Below are positions 10,620 through 22,384 of a DNA stretch of 64,000 nucleotides, one piece after another. The stretch's first letter is position 1. Each line of letters opens with the position of its first letter. The stretch covers positions 6,982,995-7,046,994 of the forward strand of contig NC_030680.2 of assembly GCF_000004195.4 (NCBI RefSeq). The letters are read 5' to 3'. The notes under the pieces are model-generated. The model searched no databases. It saw nothing but the letters and a program-made list of their open reading frames with translations, and was not told the DNA's origin. A program made the translations under genes and the position numbers. This DNA is from Xenopus tropicalis. Its lineage: Eukaryota; Chordata; Amphibia; Anura; Pipidae.

Positions 10620-12150
10620 AACAAGGTTACAGATATATAGAAACATTGGGGTAACAGTCACCCTGCTATAGTTCCAGGGGTACCCAGGGCACAAATAAGC
10701 ACTCACCCCAAATCCCCCCCTAACTGGCCTTCAGGCTGGGCCCCCTTAGCCCATAACAAGGTTACAGATATATAGAAACATTGGGGTTACAGTCACCCCG
10801 CTATAGTTCCAGGGGTACCCAGGGCACAAATAAGCACTCACCCCAAATCCCCCCCTAACTGGCCTTCAGGCTGGGCCCCCTTAGCCCATAACAAGGTTAC
10901 AGATATATAGAAACATTGGGGTAACAGTCACCCCGCTATAGTTCCAGGGGTACCCAGGGCACAAATAAGCACTCACCCCAAATCCCCCCCCTAACTGGCC
11001 TTCAGGCTGGGCCCCCTTAGCCCATAACAAGGTTACAGATATATAGAAACATTGGGGTAACAGTCACCCCGCTATAGTTCCAGGGGTACCCAGGGTACAA
11101 ATAAGCACTCACCCCAAATCCCCCCCTAACTGGCCTTCAGGCTGGGCCCCCTTAGCCCATAACAAGGTTACAGATATATAGAAACATTGGGGTAACAGTC
11201 ACCCCGCTATAGTTCCAGGGGTACCCAGGGTACAAATAAGCACTCACCCCAAATCCCCCCCTAACTGGCCTTCAGGCTGGGCCCCCTTAGCCCATAACAA
11301 GGTTACAGATATATAGAAACATTGGGGGTAACAGTCACCCTGCTATAGTTCCAGGGGTACCCAGGGCACAAATAAGCACTCACCCCAAATCCCCCCCTAA
11401 CTGGCCTTCAGGCTGGGCCCCCTTAGCCCATAACAAGGTTACAGATATATAGAAACATTGGGGTAACAGTCACCCCGCTATAGTTCCAGGGGTACCCAGG
11501 GTACAAATAAGCACTCACCCCAAATCCCCCCCTAACTGGCCTTCAGGCTGGGCCCCCTTAGCCCATAACAAGGTTACAGATATATAGAAACATTGGGGTA
11601 ACAGTCACCCCGCTATAGTTCCAGGGGTAGCCAGGGCACAAATAAGCACTCACCCCAAATCCCCCCCTAACTGGCCTTCAGGCTGGGCCCCCTTAGCCCA
11701 TAACAAGGTTACAGATATATAGAAACATTGGGGTAACAGTCACCCTGCTATAGTTCCAGGGGTACCCAGGGCACAAATAAGCACTCACCCCAAATCCCCC
11801 CCTAACTGGCCTTCAGGCTGGGCCCCCTTAGCCCATAACAAGGTTACAGATATATAGAAACATTGGGGTAACAGTCACCCCGCTATAGTTCCAGGGGTAC
11901 CCAGGGCACAAATAAGCACTCACCCCAAATCCCCCCCTAACTGGCCTTCAGGCTGGGCCCCCTTAGCCCATAACAAGGTTACAGATATATAGAAACATTG
12001 GGGTAACAGTCACCCCGCTATAGTTCCAGGGGTACCCAGGGCACAAATAAGCACTCACCCCAAATCCCCCCCTAACTGGCCTTCAGGCTGGGCCCCCTTA
12101 GCCCATAACAAGGTTACAGATATATAGAAACATTGGGGTAACAGTCACGG
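10620..12150 (+). repeat. 134-bp satellite array, copy A
   Basis: Twelve occurrences of a 134-bp unit (AAGGTTACAGATATATAGAA, ACAGTCACCCCGCTATAGTT, GGCCTTCAGGCTGGGCCCCC). Units are nearly identical, so expansion or homogenisation is recent. The same unit forms arrays at 17105-17730, 43238-43660 (inverted) and 61800-62715. Confidence 0.97.
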
Positions 12151-12839
12151 GGTACCCCGGACAGGACAGTTACCTTTGCTGCAGGAGGCTTTACCCGCCC
12201 CTTACCCTTTTGCTATAATCACCCTTGGTGGGTGGTTGGAAAGTTGGGGGGTATCAGATGAATATTAGGAACTTTGTATCTTATAGTTGGGACCCCAGAA
12301 ATGACAGAAGCCAAAACTTCTCAACATCCCCTTTGTGTTTAATTGACCTGCACGCTGGTCAAGTGGCCAAACTACACCCCACCTATGGGATGATGGGAGG
12401 CCTGTATGTAAGTACCTACCTGTACTGATCCCCCCAGGCACTAATGGCTGGGATGCAGCTCGGGGGCCTGGGAATTCCCATTAGAAGAGACCACGGGAGC
12501 CTTTGCTTGGGGTTTGGGAAGAGAATTCTTTTTTCAAATAAACAAAGAACATTAAGTTGGTGCAACGAGGCCCCGGGGCCCCCCAGTGACTATGAAACCA
12601 GTTTAACCTGAATAACCAGTTCCTTCCCAGAATCCTAATGGTTCATTGAAAGTGACCAGAAGGCAAAGCTACCATTCCTGCATTCACTTCATGAAATTGG
12701 TCCTTCAGGGACCAACCAAGCATTTTGTGATCCAATAAGGTAAGGCCATTGGTTGGCTCCTCCTGGGGATTCATGGCAATGTGGCCCCATAGGGGGCACT
12801 ATGGGTCACCCCCACTGCCAAGTCACTGCAACATTAACA

Positions 12840-13190
12840 TTCATTTTTAGTTCATTATAGACTGGATGATTCTTAGCAACTTTTCAATTGGTCTTCATTT
12901 TTCATAGTTTTTGAATTATTTGCCTTCCTCTTCCAAATGGGGGTCACTGACCCCGGCAGCCAGAAACTATTGCTCTGTGAGGCTCCAGTTTTATTGTTAT
13001 ACTTATCTTTCTATTCAGCCCCTCTCCTATTCCTATCCGTGACTCTCCCTGAAACCACTGCCTGGTTGCTAGGGTACTCTGGACCCTAGCAACCAGATAG
13101 CTGCTAAAATTCAAAATTGGAGAGCTGCTGAACGAAGAGCAAAATAATTAAAAAACCAGGAATGATAAAAAATGAAGACCAATCGCTAGT
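12840..13190. mobile_element. T2-like MITE copy
   Basis: AACTTTTCAATTGGTCTTCA at the left and AAAATGAAGACCAATCGCTA at the right, with internal GGGGGTCACTGACCCCGGCA and paired GGTTGCTAGGG / CCCTAGCAACC. Confidence 0.75.
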
Positions 13191-13564
13191 TGTCAAAAGG
13201 GAGATACAGACCACTGGGGGGGGGGGATGTTCACAGCAGAAGGAATGGCCACCCATGGACAGACACAGGGGAAGGCAACACCTCTAACACCTTGGTGCAA
13301 ATTCAGCTGTCGGGTCACTTCCTTGCAACACTCCCCTGTCACTGACGCTGCGCCCCCAGCTGCACCCATGGGGGGGGGGGTAACTCAGCTGTCTGTGTGT
13401 GTCCGGCCTCATAGGTCACAATGTGAGACAAGTAAACACTACGCCAGTTCCACTGTCAGTGTCATTTTACGCTTCCAATGTGAATGAGCCCCCCCAAGGT
13501 GCTGGTTCCTGTGCTCCATTCTGCACCATTGTTCTCCCAGGAGGGCACTGTAGGGCTGGTAGTT

Positions 13565-13708
13565 TTAAGGGCTAAGACACACGGGGCGATTAGTCGCAGC
13601 GACTGCTATTCTACCCTATGGCAGAAAAGTAGCTGCGATTAGTCGCCGCAACAGACTTAATTAAAAGTGGCAGCGACTAATCGCCCCGTGTGTCTTCGCC
13701 CTAAGGCT
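13565..13708. mobile_element. Palindromic MITE (ACACACGGGGCGATTAGTCG)
   Basis: GACACACGGGGCGATTAGTC at the left end pairs with GACTAATCGCCCCGTGTGTC at the right end. A second inner pair, GCAGCGACT / AGTCGCCGC, strengthens the hairpin. Non-coding. Confidence 0.8.
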
Positions 13709-13788
13709 GGCCACACCCACAGGTGCCCCCCATTGCCCTGATCAACCTATTTGCCTTATGGGGCTGTTTGGGCTTCTGGGTTCTTGGG

Positions 13789-13953
13789 ATAGAATAGTCT
13801 GACCCCCCCTCCCGCTTCATGTAGACACCCCTTCCCCAACCTGAACAAGCCCTGGACTGGGATCCAAATATCCAGGGCTTATTCAGGTTGGGGAAGGGGT
13901 GTCTACATGAAGCGGGAGGGGGGGGGGGGGGGGGGGGGGTCAGACTATTCTAT
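13789..13953. repeat. Near-perfect long palindrome
   Basis: Arms of about 70 bp are near-perfect reverse complements. The left arm begins AGAATAGTCTGACCCCC and includes GCTTCATGTAGACACCCC; the right arm mirrors both, with an expanded G run. The loop around ACTGGGATCCAAATATCC is only about 20 bp. Confidence 0.9.
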
Positions 13954-14504
13954 TACAACCCTATTGCTTGCTAAGTTTTTGGCTGCTATGTTACACCCCA
14001 AATCTATATGAGTGGGAAATCACTAACTGCCCCCGATAATGAGTAGAATATCGAGTGTTGGGCATCTGAGTCTGGGAGAACTAACTCTCCATAAAGCTGA
14101 ATATGGATTTATTAATCAATGGACACCCTAGGGGGGGCTTACAGGCAAGCGTTTGCTCTCGTGTCCCCTTGTGTTGCCCTAATAGGGGGCACAATGTAGA
14201 CCTGTAGGTGCTGCCTGCTGATTGGTTGCTAAGTGTCAGTAGAACAGTCATGTGATAACCCTGCTCTGCAAATACAGCTGGGGGGGAAATGTTTACCTGT
14301 ATGGGGGGGGACCACAGAGCTGGGCAAGCTGTAAATATTTGCAAGCAGGGGTCATGGGATCACCCTGGAAGGGGGGGGGCATCGGGTGCTGGACGGGTGT
14401 TTGGGTTTAGCACCAAGGGATACACAGGACTTTGTGAGTGACTGTCGGTTCTGACTCGCACAGCCGGCCTTCAGCTGGAAGACTGCCTTAACCATGTAAG
14501 TGCC

Positions 14505-15225
14505 AGTATGCATTAAAGGGGTGGTTCCCCTTCAGGTTAACTTTACAGAATGGCAAATTCATAGCAACTTTTCAATTGGTCTTCATTTTTTTTTTGTGTA
14601 GTTTTTGTATCATTTTCTGACCCCTTCCAGATTTTAAATGGGGGTCACTGACCCCGGCAGCTAAAAAAACGACTGCTCTGTGAGGCTCCAGTTTTATTGT
14701 TACTTTTTATGACTTATCTTTCTATCCAGGCCCCTCCCCTATTCATATTCCCATCTCTTTTTCACCCCCCCCCCCCCCCCTGTGCCATTGCCTTATTCAG
14801 TAACATACACAGCCTATCCAGTGCCACCTTAATATTAACTATTACTATGACACGGAGCTCGATATTCTGAGACAATTTGCAATTGGTCTTCACTTTTTAT
14901 GTTCTGTGGTTTTTCAATTATTTAGCAGCTCTCCAGTTTGGAATTCCAGCATCTATCTGGTTGCTAGGGTCCCAATTACCTTAGAAACCAGGCAGTGGTT
15001 TGAATGAGAGGCCGGTATATGAATAGGGGAGGGGCTGAATAGAAAGATAAGGAATAAAAAGTAACAATAACAATAAAACTGGAGCCTCACAGAGCAATAA
15101 TTTCTGGCTGCCGGGGTCAGTGACCCCCATTTGAAAGCTGCAAAGAGTCAGAAGAAGAAGGGAAATAATTAAAAACTATACAAAATAACAAAAACTTAAC
15201 TTAAAGGGGAAGCACCCCATTAATA
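14505..15225. mobile_element. Composite T2-like MITEs
   Basis: Begins TTAAAGGGGTGGTTCCCCTT and ends AACTTAAAGGGGAAGCACCC. It contains the same two-part structure as 6655-7575, including near-identical TATTCAGTAACATACACAGC and ATTACTATGACACGGAGCT. The two loci are probably copies of one composite element. Confidence 0.75.
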
Positions 15226-15689
15226 CCTGGCACTGCCCAAGGCCCCAGCCCCCTGGCCCCCCAGGTAGTTACACCCCCGAGCAGCACCTTCCCTGTACCA
15301 AGTGACACCGAGGGGGGGGGGGCAAGCAGGTGTCTCAGCTGGAGCTGGTCCCTTAGTGGGGGGATCTACTGATCTGCCCTTGTGTGACTTCCCCTTGTTA
15401 ATTAATTGCCCATTTGAACCCCCACCCCTAAACTTGTGCCTGTCAATCAGGGCCGTCATTGAGGTTAATGGGAAAATCAGTTGCATGGGAAATAAATTCC
15501 CCACCAACATCTGAGATGTACGAACGTCCTGTGTCTCTAGCACCGGGCTGTAGAGTGGCCCCTCCCTCGGCTCCGCCTACAGAGTTACAGGGGTGAATGG
15601 GACCTCGGGGGGCTCTAAAACTCCCCAAATGAGCGCTCTGTGCCCTGCCGGTACACTCTAAAATAAAAACAGAAAATAAGGCATTAAAG

Positions 15690-16110
15690 GGGTTAAATTT
15701 ACTAGTATGATGTCGAAAATTCTATTTGGAGACAGTTTGCAATTGGTCTTCATTTTTTAATAACTGAGGTTTTTAAACTGTTCAGCTTTTTTTGTTCAGA
15801 AGCTCTGCAGTTTGGAGTTTTTGGCAGCTATCTGGTTGCTAGGGTCCATTTTAACCTAGCAACCAGGCAGTGATTTAAAAAAAGAAACATGAATATGAAT
15901 AGAGGAGGGGGTCTAAGTACATAAATAAGTAATAACAATAAAACTGGAGCCTCACAGAGAAGTAGTTATTTGGTTGCTGGGGTCAGTGACCCCCATTGGA
16001 AAGCTGCAAAGAATCAGAAAAGAAAGGCAAATCATTCAAAAACGATAAAAAAAATAAAGACCAACTAAACAGTTGCTAAGAATAAGCCATTCTATAACAT
16101 ATTAAAAGTT
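15690..16110. mobile_element. T2-like MITE copy
   Basis: Left part TTAAAGGGGTTAAATTTACT and TTTGCAATTGGTCTTCATTT; right part AAAGACCAACTAAACAGTTG. Internal GGTTGCTAGGGTCC / GACCCCCATT blocks are shared with the family. Confidence 0.75.
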
Positions 16111-16149
16111 ACCCTAAAGAGTAGGGTGATTTCTCTAACCCCCATATGT

Positions 16150-16280
16150 AATAAGAGGCACTAAGATTGCCCAGAGCAGTAACCCATAGCAACCAATATG
16201 ATGTTTGATTTAAAAAAGGCAACCAGTAAATTCTATTTGGTGATTGGTTGCTATGGGTTACTGCTCCGGGGCAAACTTAG
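16150..16280. mobile_element. Palindromic MITE (CCCATAGCAACCAAT arms), copy 2
   Basis: AGAGCAGTAACCCATAGCAA is matched in inverse by TTGCTATGGGTTACTGCTCC, about 70 bp apart. Same family as 1706-1820. Confidence 0.75.
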
Positions 16281-17104
16281 TTCCTTTAAATACGAAAATG
16301 TCATAACGATAATGATGTCATAGTATTTATTCAGCAGGTTTCCATGGCAACAGAAACAAGTGGCTGCGGAATTCTTTAACATTTGCCAAAATTTCCATTT
16401 AAAAAAAAAAAAAGGAAAAGTGCTGGAAAATCGGAGAAGTTTCTCTTTACTTCTGCGATGAGAAGAATCCGGAAAGGAACGTCTGGAAGTTTTGAGTCCA
16501 CAGAACACACCCCGAGGGGGGGGGGCAAAATGGAGTAAATCATGTGAATGGCAAATAAAGGGTTATTTATGAGGTCGTAGATACAAGGCAGTGATTGGGC
16601 GACACAAAGGATGGGGCAGAAAATGATTTTATGGGAGGATTTCCAATTTCCCCCTGTCTCCCCCAGACCCACGATAATGAGCTCTAAGCATTGAAACGAA
16701 GATTGTTATGAAATAAATCACTTGGATAGGAAAATACATTCCCAGCTTCTCCCCCTGTTTACAATCCTGTAATGGGTCCCATTCATCCTGTCCGGCACCC
16801 ACTAGGTGCTTATCATGGGCTGCAGGGATCAGGGAGGAAACCCACACGCCGAGAAGCTGAAAAAAATCTTCAAATGTCTTAGAGCAATGCAAGTAATATA
16901 TGGGGCCAACGGAAATGGGGAGGGCCCCAAGCTTATTGTATTGTATGTGCCCGACAGCGAGATTTATCTGCGTGTTTTATGTTCTTTTAAATGGCACTTC
17001 TGTTCCACCCTCCCTGCAGCATAAATCTGCAACTGTCATATAGCAACAGTCTGGGAATCATAGGAGCCGCCACTTTATGTACTATATTGTCTTAAAGGGA
17101 TACT
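16281..17104. other. Intergenic, no gene recognised
   Basis: Short open frames exist on both strands but none has a recognisable domain, and none keeps conserved splice borders. No repeat structure stands out. Confidence 0.45.
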
Positions 17105-17730
17105 GGCCCAAGGTAACAAGGTTACAGATATATAGAAACATTGGGGTAACAGTCACCCCGCTATAGTTCCAGGGGTACCCAGGGCACAAATAAGCACTCA
17201 CCCCAAATCCCCCCCTAACTGGCCTTCAGGCTGGGCCCCCTTAGCCCATAACAAGGTTACAGATATATAGAAACATTGGGGTAACAGTCACCCCGCTATA
17301 GTTCCAGGGGTACCCAGGGCACAAATCAGCACTCACCCTAAATCCCCCCTAACTGGCCTTCAGGCTGGGCCCCCTTAGCCCATAACAAGGTTACAGATAT
17401 ATAGAAACATTGGGGTAACAGTCACCCTGCTATAGTTCCAGGGGTACCCAGGGCACAAATAAGCACTCACCCCAAATCCCCCCCTAACTGGCCTTCAGGC
17501 TGGGCCCCCTTAGCCCATAACAAGGTTACAGATATATAGAAACATTGGGGTAACAGTCACCCCGCTATAGTTCCAGGGGTACCCAGGGCACAAATAAGCA
17601 CTCACCCAAAACCCCCCCTAACTGGCCTTCAGGCTGGGCCCCCTTAGCCCATAACAAGGTTACAGATATATAGAAACATTGGGGTAACAGTCACCCTGCT
17701 ATAGTTCCAGGGGTACCCAGGGCACAAATT
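17105..17730 (+). repeat. 134-bp satellite array, copy B
   Basis: About 4.6 units of the 134-bp satellite seen at 10620-12150, same orientation. It ends abruptly inside a unit at GGGCACAAAT followed by unrelated AT-rich DNA. Confidence 0.97.
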
Positions 17731-18005
17731 TCGTTTATAGAAATGAAATGAAATTCCTAATTAATAAATTCAGACTAAGTATATCTATACAAACACACAC
17801 AATATAAGTAACTGGTAAAGCTTAATGCAGTCTGCACTGATTCCCATGTAGCCCGGCATCGAAATGAAATGCTAATTAGCCATGCAGGATGTGGATTGCA
17901 TGTGGCTCTTTAAATGGGGGGAGGGGGACTTTCTATTTCCTGCTGCCTAGAAAGAAAGGCTGTTCCTGATGTCCCAATGTAAGGCTATTGCACCGACTGA
18001 CACAG

Positions 18006-18275
18006 GCCCGGGACTGGCAATCTGTGGGTTCGGGCAAATGCCAGAGGGGCTACTGTAAGGTGCTATAGGCAGTTACTGTTTAGTGGGCTTGTGGGGGTCT
18101 TTTTGGGCCTCTGTGTACTTGAAATGCCACCCAGGGCCTATTTTGACTCCCAGTCCAGAGAGACTGAGAGAGATCGGTGGCCCAGGGGCAGCGAGATCAG
18201 CAGCCCGGGGGAAGTACTGGTGGGATTGGGTCTGCGCCGGCAGTGTCTGCTGGGGCCCACCGGCCCAGTCCAATA
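18006..18275. mobile_element. Diverged MITE fragment (GGGACTGGC ... CCAGTCC)
   Basis: Left GGCCCGGGACTGGCAATC and right GGGCCCACCGGCCCAGTCC, in the same style as 5812-6007. Termini are imperfect and the assignment is tentative. Confidence 0.45.
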
Positions 18276-18984
18276 CTGGCCACTTTTCCTATAACACTTT
18301 TCCAAGTAAAGTGTAAAACATCCGGACACCCCTGGAAATAATACCAACATTATAAGCCTACAACTCCCAGCATCCCCTCACAGCCACTGATGGGGCGGCA
18401 GGACTTGCCACCCCATCAGAAAGTAGATATTAACACTTTTATATGCCCTTTAATTAATGAAGGAGTTGCTTGGTGCCCAACACCTCAGCTTTGGGTTCTT
18501 TATTCAGTTATTAATAAGGAGCTTTCCCCCTGGGGCTGTATTTAATATCATTGTTTCCTGCAAATCTGCCCCTGCAGCATCAGATAATCCCCCCCTCCCG
18601 CTCCCCGGATGGTCCGAACTGGAGGAACAGGTTCTGCGAGTCCCAGTAGCGGGGGGATCTGGATAAACGAAGACTGCAGCACAGCCTGTTAAACACCGAG
18701 GCCATGTGAAGGCTAAACCCACAGGCCACGTTCCAGTAGAACCACACGCTCATTTCTGTGTCAGTTTCCATTCCTTGCCCCATTGGCACCCCGTGTATTT
18801 ACTAAAGCCGGTTAAGCAGGAACAGCCGCCTTCTGTTTCACTTTTCATTCTCTGTGCGGCAGAAAGAATCAGTAAATAGAAACATCTATTGCTTCCTTGC
18901 CCACATTCATACAAAGCCCCCGTGGCTACTGGCATAACCGGGGATAAGCACGTGGCACACAGTGTCTCATTGTTACCCTAAAGG

Positions 18985-19615
18985 AGCACCTTAAGGTGGC
19001 CATACACGTTACGATCCGCTTAATTGGCAAGGTTGCCAAGCGAGCGGATCTTTTCCCGATATCCCCGCCTACGGGTGGGCGATATCGGTTGAATTTAGGC
19101 TAATTCGGTCATTTGGCCCTGGGGCCAAATGATCGAATTAGAACGCCGTTAATAGGTGCAGTCGGTTTGGGGACCGCATCAACCTGCCTGATCGATATCT
19201 GCCCGATTTTAGGCCAGATGTCGGTTGGGCGGGCCCGTTGTTTGTGCCCCTACATGGGCCGATAAGCTGCCGAGTTGGTCTAAGGGACCGATATCGGCAG
19301 CTACAATCACCCATGTATGGGGACCTTTAGGGTGCAGGTCTGGTTCCCTTACATAAGGGTTCCAAAAGAGTAGTCCATCAGGGCAAGATTAAGGGTGGCC
19401 ATACAGGGGTCAATTCTATCTTATCTGCCTGTGTATGGGCACAAACGACGGGCCTGGCCAACCAACATCGGTCCAGAAATCGGGCTGATATCGATCGGGC
19501 AGGTTTGACTTTTCCGTCAGATCGGGGACCTTATACCCCAGACTGAATTAGTCCGATATCGCCCACCCGTAGGTAGGGACATCGGGAGAAGATCGTGTAT
19601 GGCCACCTTTAGGGT
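18985..19615. mobile_element. Pair of DNA-transposon-like repeats (GGTGGCCATACACG ends)
   Basis: The first part runs from TTAAGGTGGCCATACACG to CCATGTATGGGGACCTTTAG (about 18991-19330). The second runs from AAGGGTGGCCATACAGG to GATCGTGTATGGCCACCTTT (about 19393-19613). Each has inverted ends and internal GATATCG/CGATATC palindromes. No transposase is visible. Confidence 0.65.
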
Positions 19616-20459
19616 GCATGCTGGTTTGCTATACACGGGCACTATAAAATGGCCTCCCCAAACCCCCTCGGGTGCCCACAGCATCTTTAGAGGTGAGGAA
19701 CTGGCCAAGTTGGCCACCATATGGGTAAACGTAGAACCTTGTTTAGAAACAAAGGACACAGAACCTGGGAATGGGCAGAACCCACTCAGCCTGGTACAGT
19801 ACAGAATCTCTCCTGATACATAGTGCCAGCTGGTATACCCTCTGTGCCTGGCTTTTCCACACTGTGCCCATGGACTGTTCCATTTGCACTTTCCACAGGG
19901 GAGTTCTTTAGAACAGAGACCAAGGCGAATGGCACACAAGGTGGGTAGTGGCTGGAATACGTCCCACGTGCCTAGAGCTGCAAATATAAATAAGGAAGAA
20001 ACATTCAGTACTGGATTTTTTAAAAAAAACGATACAAATACATAATTTACTCCCCTGAGCCGGCAGTTACGCCAGTAGCCCAGGGTGGCACCGTGCCAGC
20101 GAGGGATTAACACCCATAAATCCAAGATCCATGTTGCTCTGATGAAAGGCGCTGGCTCCCCCCCCCCCAGTCCCCTGTCCCCGTGTATCAGGGGATTAAT
20201 AAGGGGGAAACCTCTATAGATGTCACTCGGGGTTAAACTCAAGCCACTCGCTCTGTGATCTTTACTCATAGGGACCCTTTGATGTCCATGCATGGCCTTT
20301 AGTCTCACAGCGTCTCAACATCAGAGATCAGAGGTCGTTTTTGAATGACACTGACAGGGGCCACGCATGGTTGGGCGGCCAATCACACCCTGCACAGGGC
20401 TTATGTAAAGGGACAGAGGCGATTTGTTCTCTGTGCAAGTGTGTTATTCCATATATATT

Positions 20460-21745
20460 GTAAATGTAATTATGCATAAGGGTAGGAGGTGCCATAGTGT
20501 TTCCCTTAGACAGTACAGTATGGGGGTACAGCTTATTGTGTGCCCAGAACATTCCTTCTCTGTATATTTGTATTTATACATATGGGTAGGGGGTGCCATA
20601 GTGTTTCCCTTAGACAGTACAGTATGGGGGTACAGCCTATTGTGTGCCCAGAACATTCCTTCTCTGTATATTTGTATTTATACATATGGGTAGGGGGTGC
20701 CATAGTGTTTCCCTTAGACAGTACAGTATGGGGGTACAGCTTATTGTGTGCCCAGAATATTCCTTCTCTGTATATTTGTATTTATACATATGGGTAGGGG
20801 GTGCCATAGTGTTTCCCTTAGACAGTACAGTATGGGAGTACAGCTTATTGTGTGCCCAGAACATTCCTTCTCTGTATATTTGTATTTATACATATGGGTA
20901 GGGGGTGCCATAGTGTTTCCCTTAGACAGTACAGTATGGGGGTACAGCTTATTGTGTGCCCAGAACATTCCTTCTCTGTATAGTTGTATTTATACATATG
21001 GGTAGGGGGTGCCATAGTGTTTCCCTTAGACAGTACAGTATTGGGGTACAGCTTATTGTGTGCCCAGAACATTCCTTCTCTGTATATTTGTATTTATACA
21101 TATGGGTAGGGGGTGCCATAGTGTTTCCCTTAGACAGTACAGTATGGGGGTACAGCTTATTGTGTGCCCAGAATATTCCTTCTCTGTATATTTGTATTTA
21201 TACATATGGGTAGGGGGTGCCATAGTGTTTCCCTTAGACAGTACAGTATGGGAGTACAGCTTATTGTGTGCCCAGAACATTCCTTCTCTGTATATTTGTA
21301 TTTATACATATGGGTAGGGGGTGCCATAGTGTTTCCCTTAGACAGTACAGTATGGGGGTACAGCTTATTGTGTGCCCAGAACATTCCTTCTCTGTATAGT
21401 TGTATTTATACATATGGGTAGGGGGTGCCATAGTGTTTCCCTTAGACAGTACAGTATGGGGGTACAGCTTATTGTGTGCCCAGAACATTCCTTCTCTGTA
21501 TATTTGTATTTATACATATGGGTAGGGGGTGCCATAGTGTTTCCCTTAGACAGTACAGTATGGGGGTACAGCTTATTGTGTGCCCAGAACATTCCCTCTC
21601 TGTATATTTGTATTTATACATATGGGTAGGGGGTGCCATAGTGTTTCCCTTAGACAGTACAGTATGGGGGTACAGCTTATTGTGTGCCCAGAACATTCCT
21701 TCTCTGTATATTTGTATTTATACATATGGGTAGGAGGTGCCATAA
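20460..21745 (+). repeat. 104-bp satellite array A with 416-bp higher-order repeat
   Basis: About 12 copies of a 104-bp unit (GTGCCATAGTGTTTCCCTTA, GTACAGCTTATTGTGTGCCC, TTTGTATTTATACATATGGG). Unit variants recur exactly 416 bp apart: AATATTCC at about 20756 and 21172, ATGGGAGTAC at about 20833 and 21249, and GTATAGTTG at about 20978 and 21394. A four-unit block was therefore duplicated. Overlapping 75-85 aa open frames on both strands are repeat artefacts. Confidence 0.97.
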
Positions 21746-22018
21746 AACTATGGCAGCATAGGGATTCCCCTGTACTAAGCACAATTCAGCAGGAACAGCC
21801 CCCTAAGTTTGCTCATAGCCTGTACAGAGAGATACCATAAAACTATGGCACATAGGGATTCCCCTGTACTAAGCACAATTCAGCAGGAACGGCCCCCTAA
21901 GTTTGCCCATAGCCTGTACAGAGAGGTACCATAAAACTATGGCACATAGGGATTCCCCTGTACTAAGCACAATTCAGCAGGAACAGCCCCCTAAGTTTGC
22001 TCACAGCCTGTACAGAAC
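21744..22018 (+). repeat. ~94-bp tandem triplication
   Basis: Three copies of a unit with ACTATGGCA, TAGGGATTCCCCTGTACTAA and CAGCCCCCTAAGTTTGC, directly abutting the 104-bp array. Confidence 0.9.
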
Positions 22019-22384
22019 ACTGAGTTGTTTACACCAACGGTTTTTGTTTTGGATCCCAGTGACTCAGCGAAGCTTCCCATGACTGAGCGTTACCTTTATT
22101 TCATCCAAAACATGTCCCTGCCCCTAACAAACAGGGGCTCCTTGTTCCGCTCTGACAGCTCTCAGGGGCTTCCAGGAACTGATGCTTGGGATCCCGATGC
22201 TAATGAGGCCAATAAGGAGGGTCTTCCCGGAATCCTCCCGATGACTCCCAACTTAATCCCAAAGCCTCCCGATGAACTCGCTCTGTTGGAGGATTTTTTT
22301 CAATTAGGTTTAATGAGAACATGAGTAAGAAAAATATAACAAGTCTGCAATGGGCTGAATGTGTGTGTGTAAAACTGGCTCTAG

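Noticed and set aside
10620..12150. CRISPR-like array of regular repeats
   Set aside because: Units are head-to-tail without unique spacers and lie in a vertebrate locus; it is a satellite.
19517..20308. Minus-strand open frame of 263 aa
   Set aside because: No recognisable domain, partly within a DNA-transposon-like repeat, and crosses unrelated sequence types; probably chance.
20424..21840. Repeated 75-86 aa frames on both strands
   Set aside because: Overlapping translations of the 104-bp satellite in rotating frames; not genes.
22025..22324. 99-aa + strand open frame with protein-like composition
   Set aside because: No family recognised, no splice context, and it runs into the 51-bp array; insufficient support.
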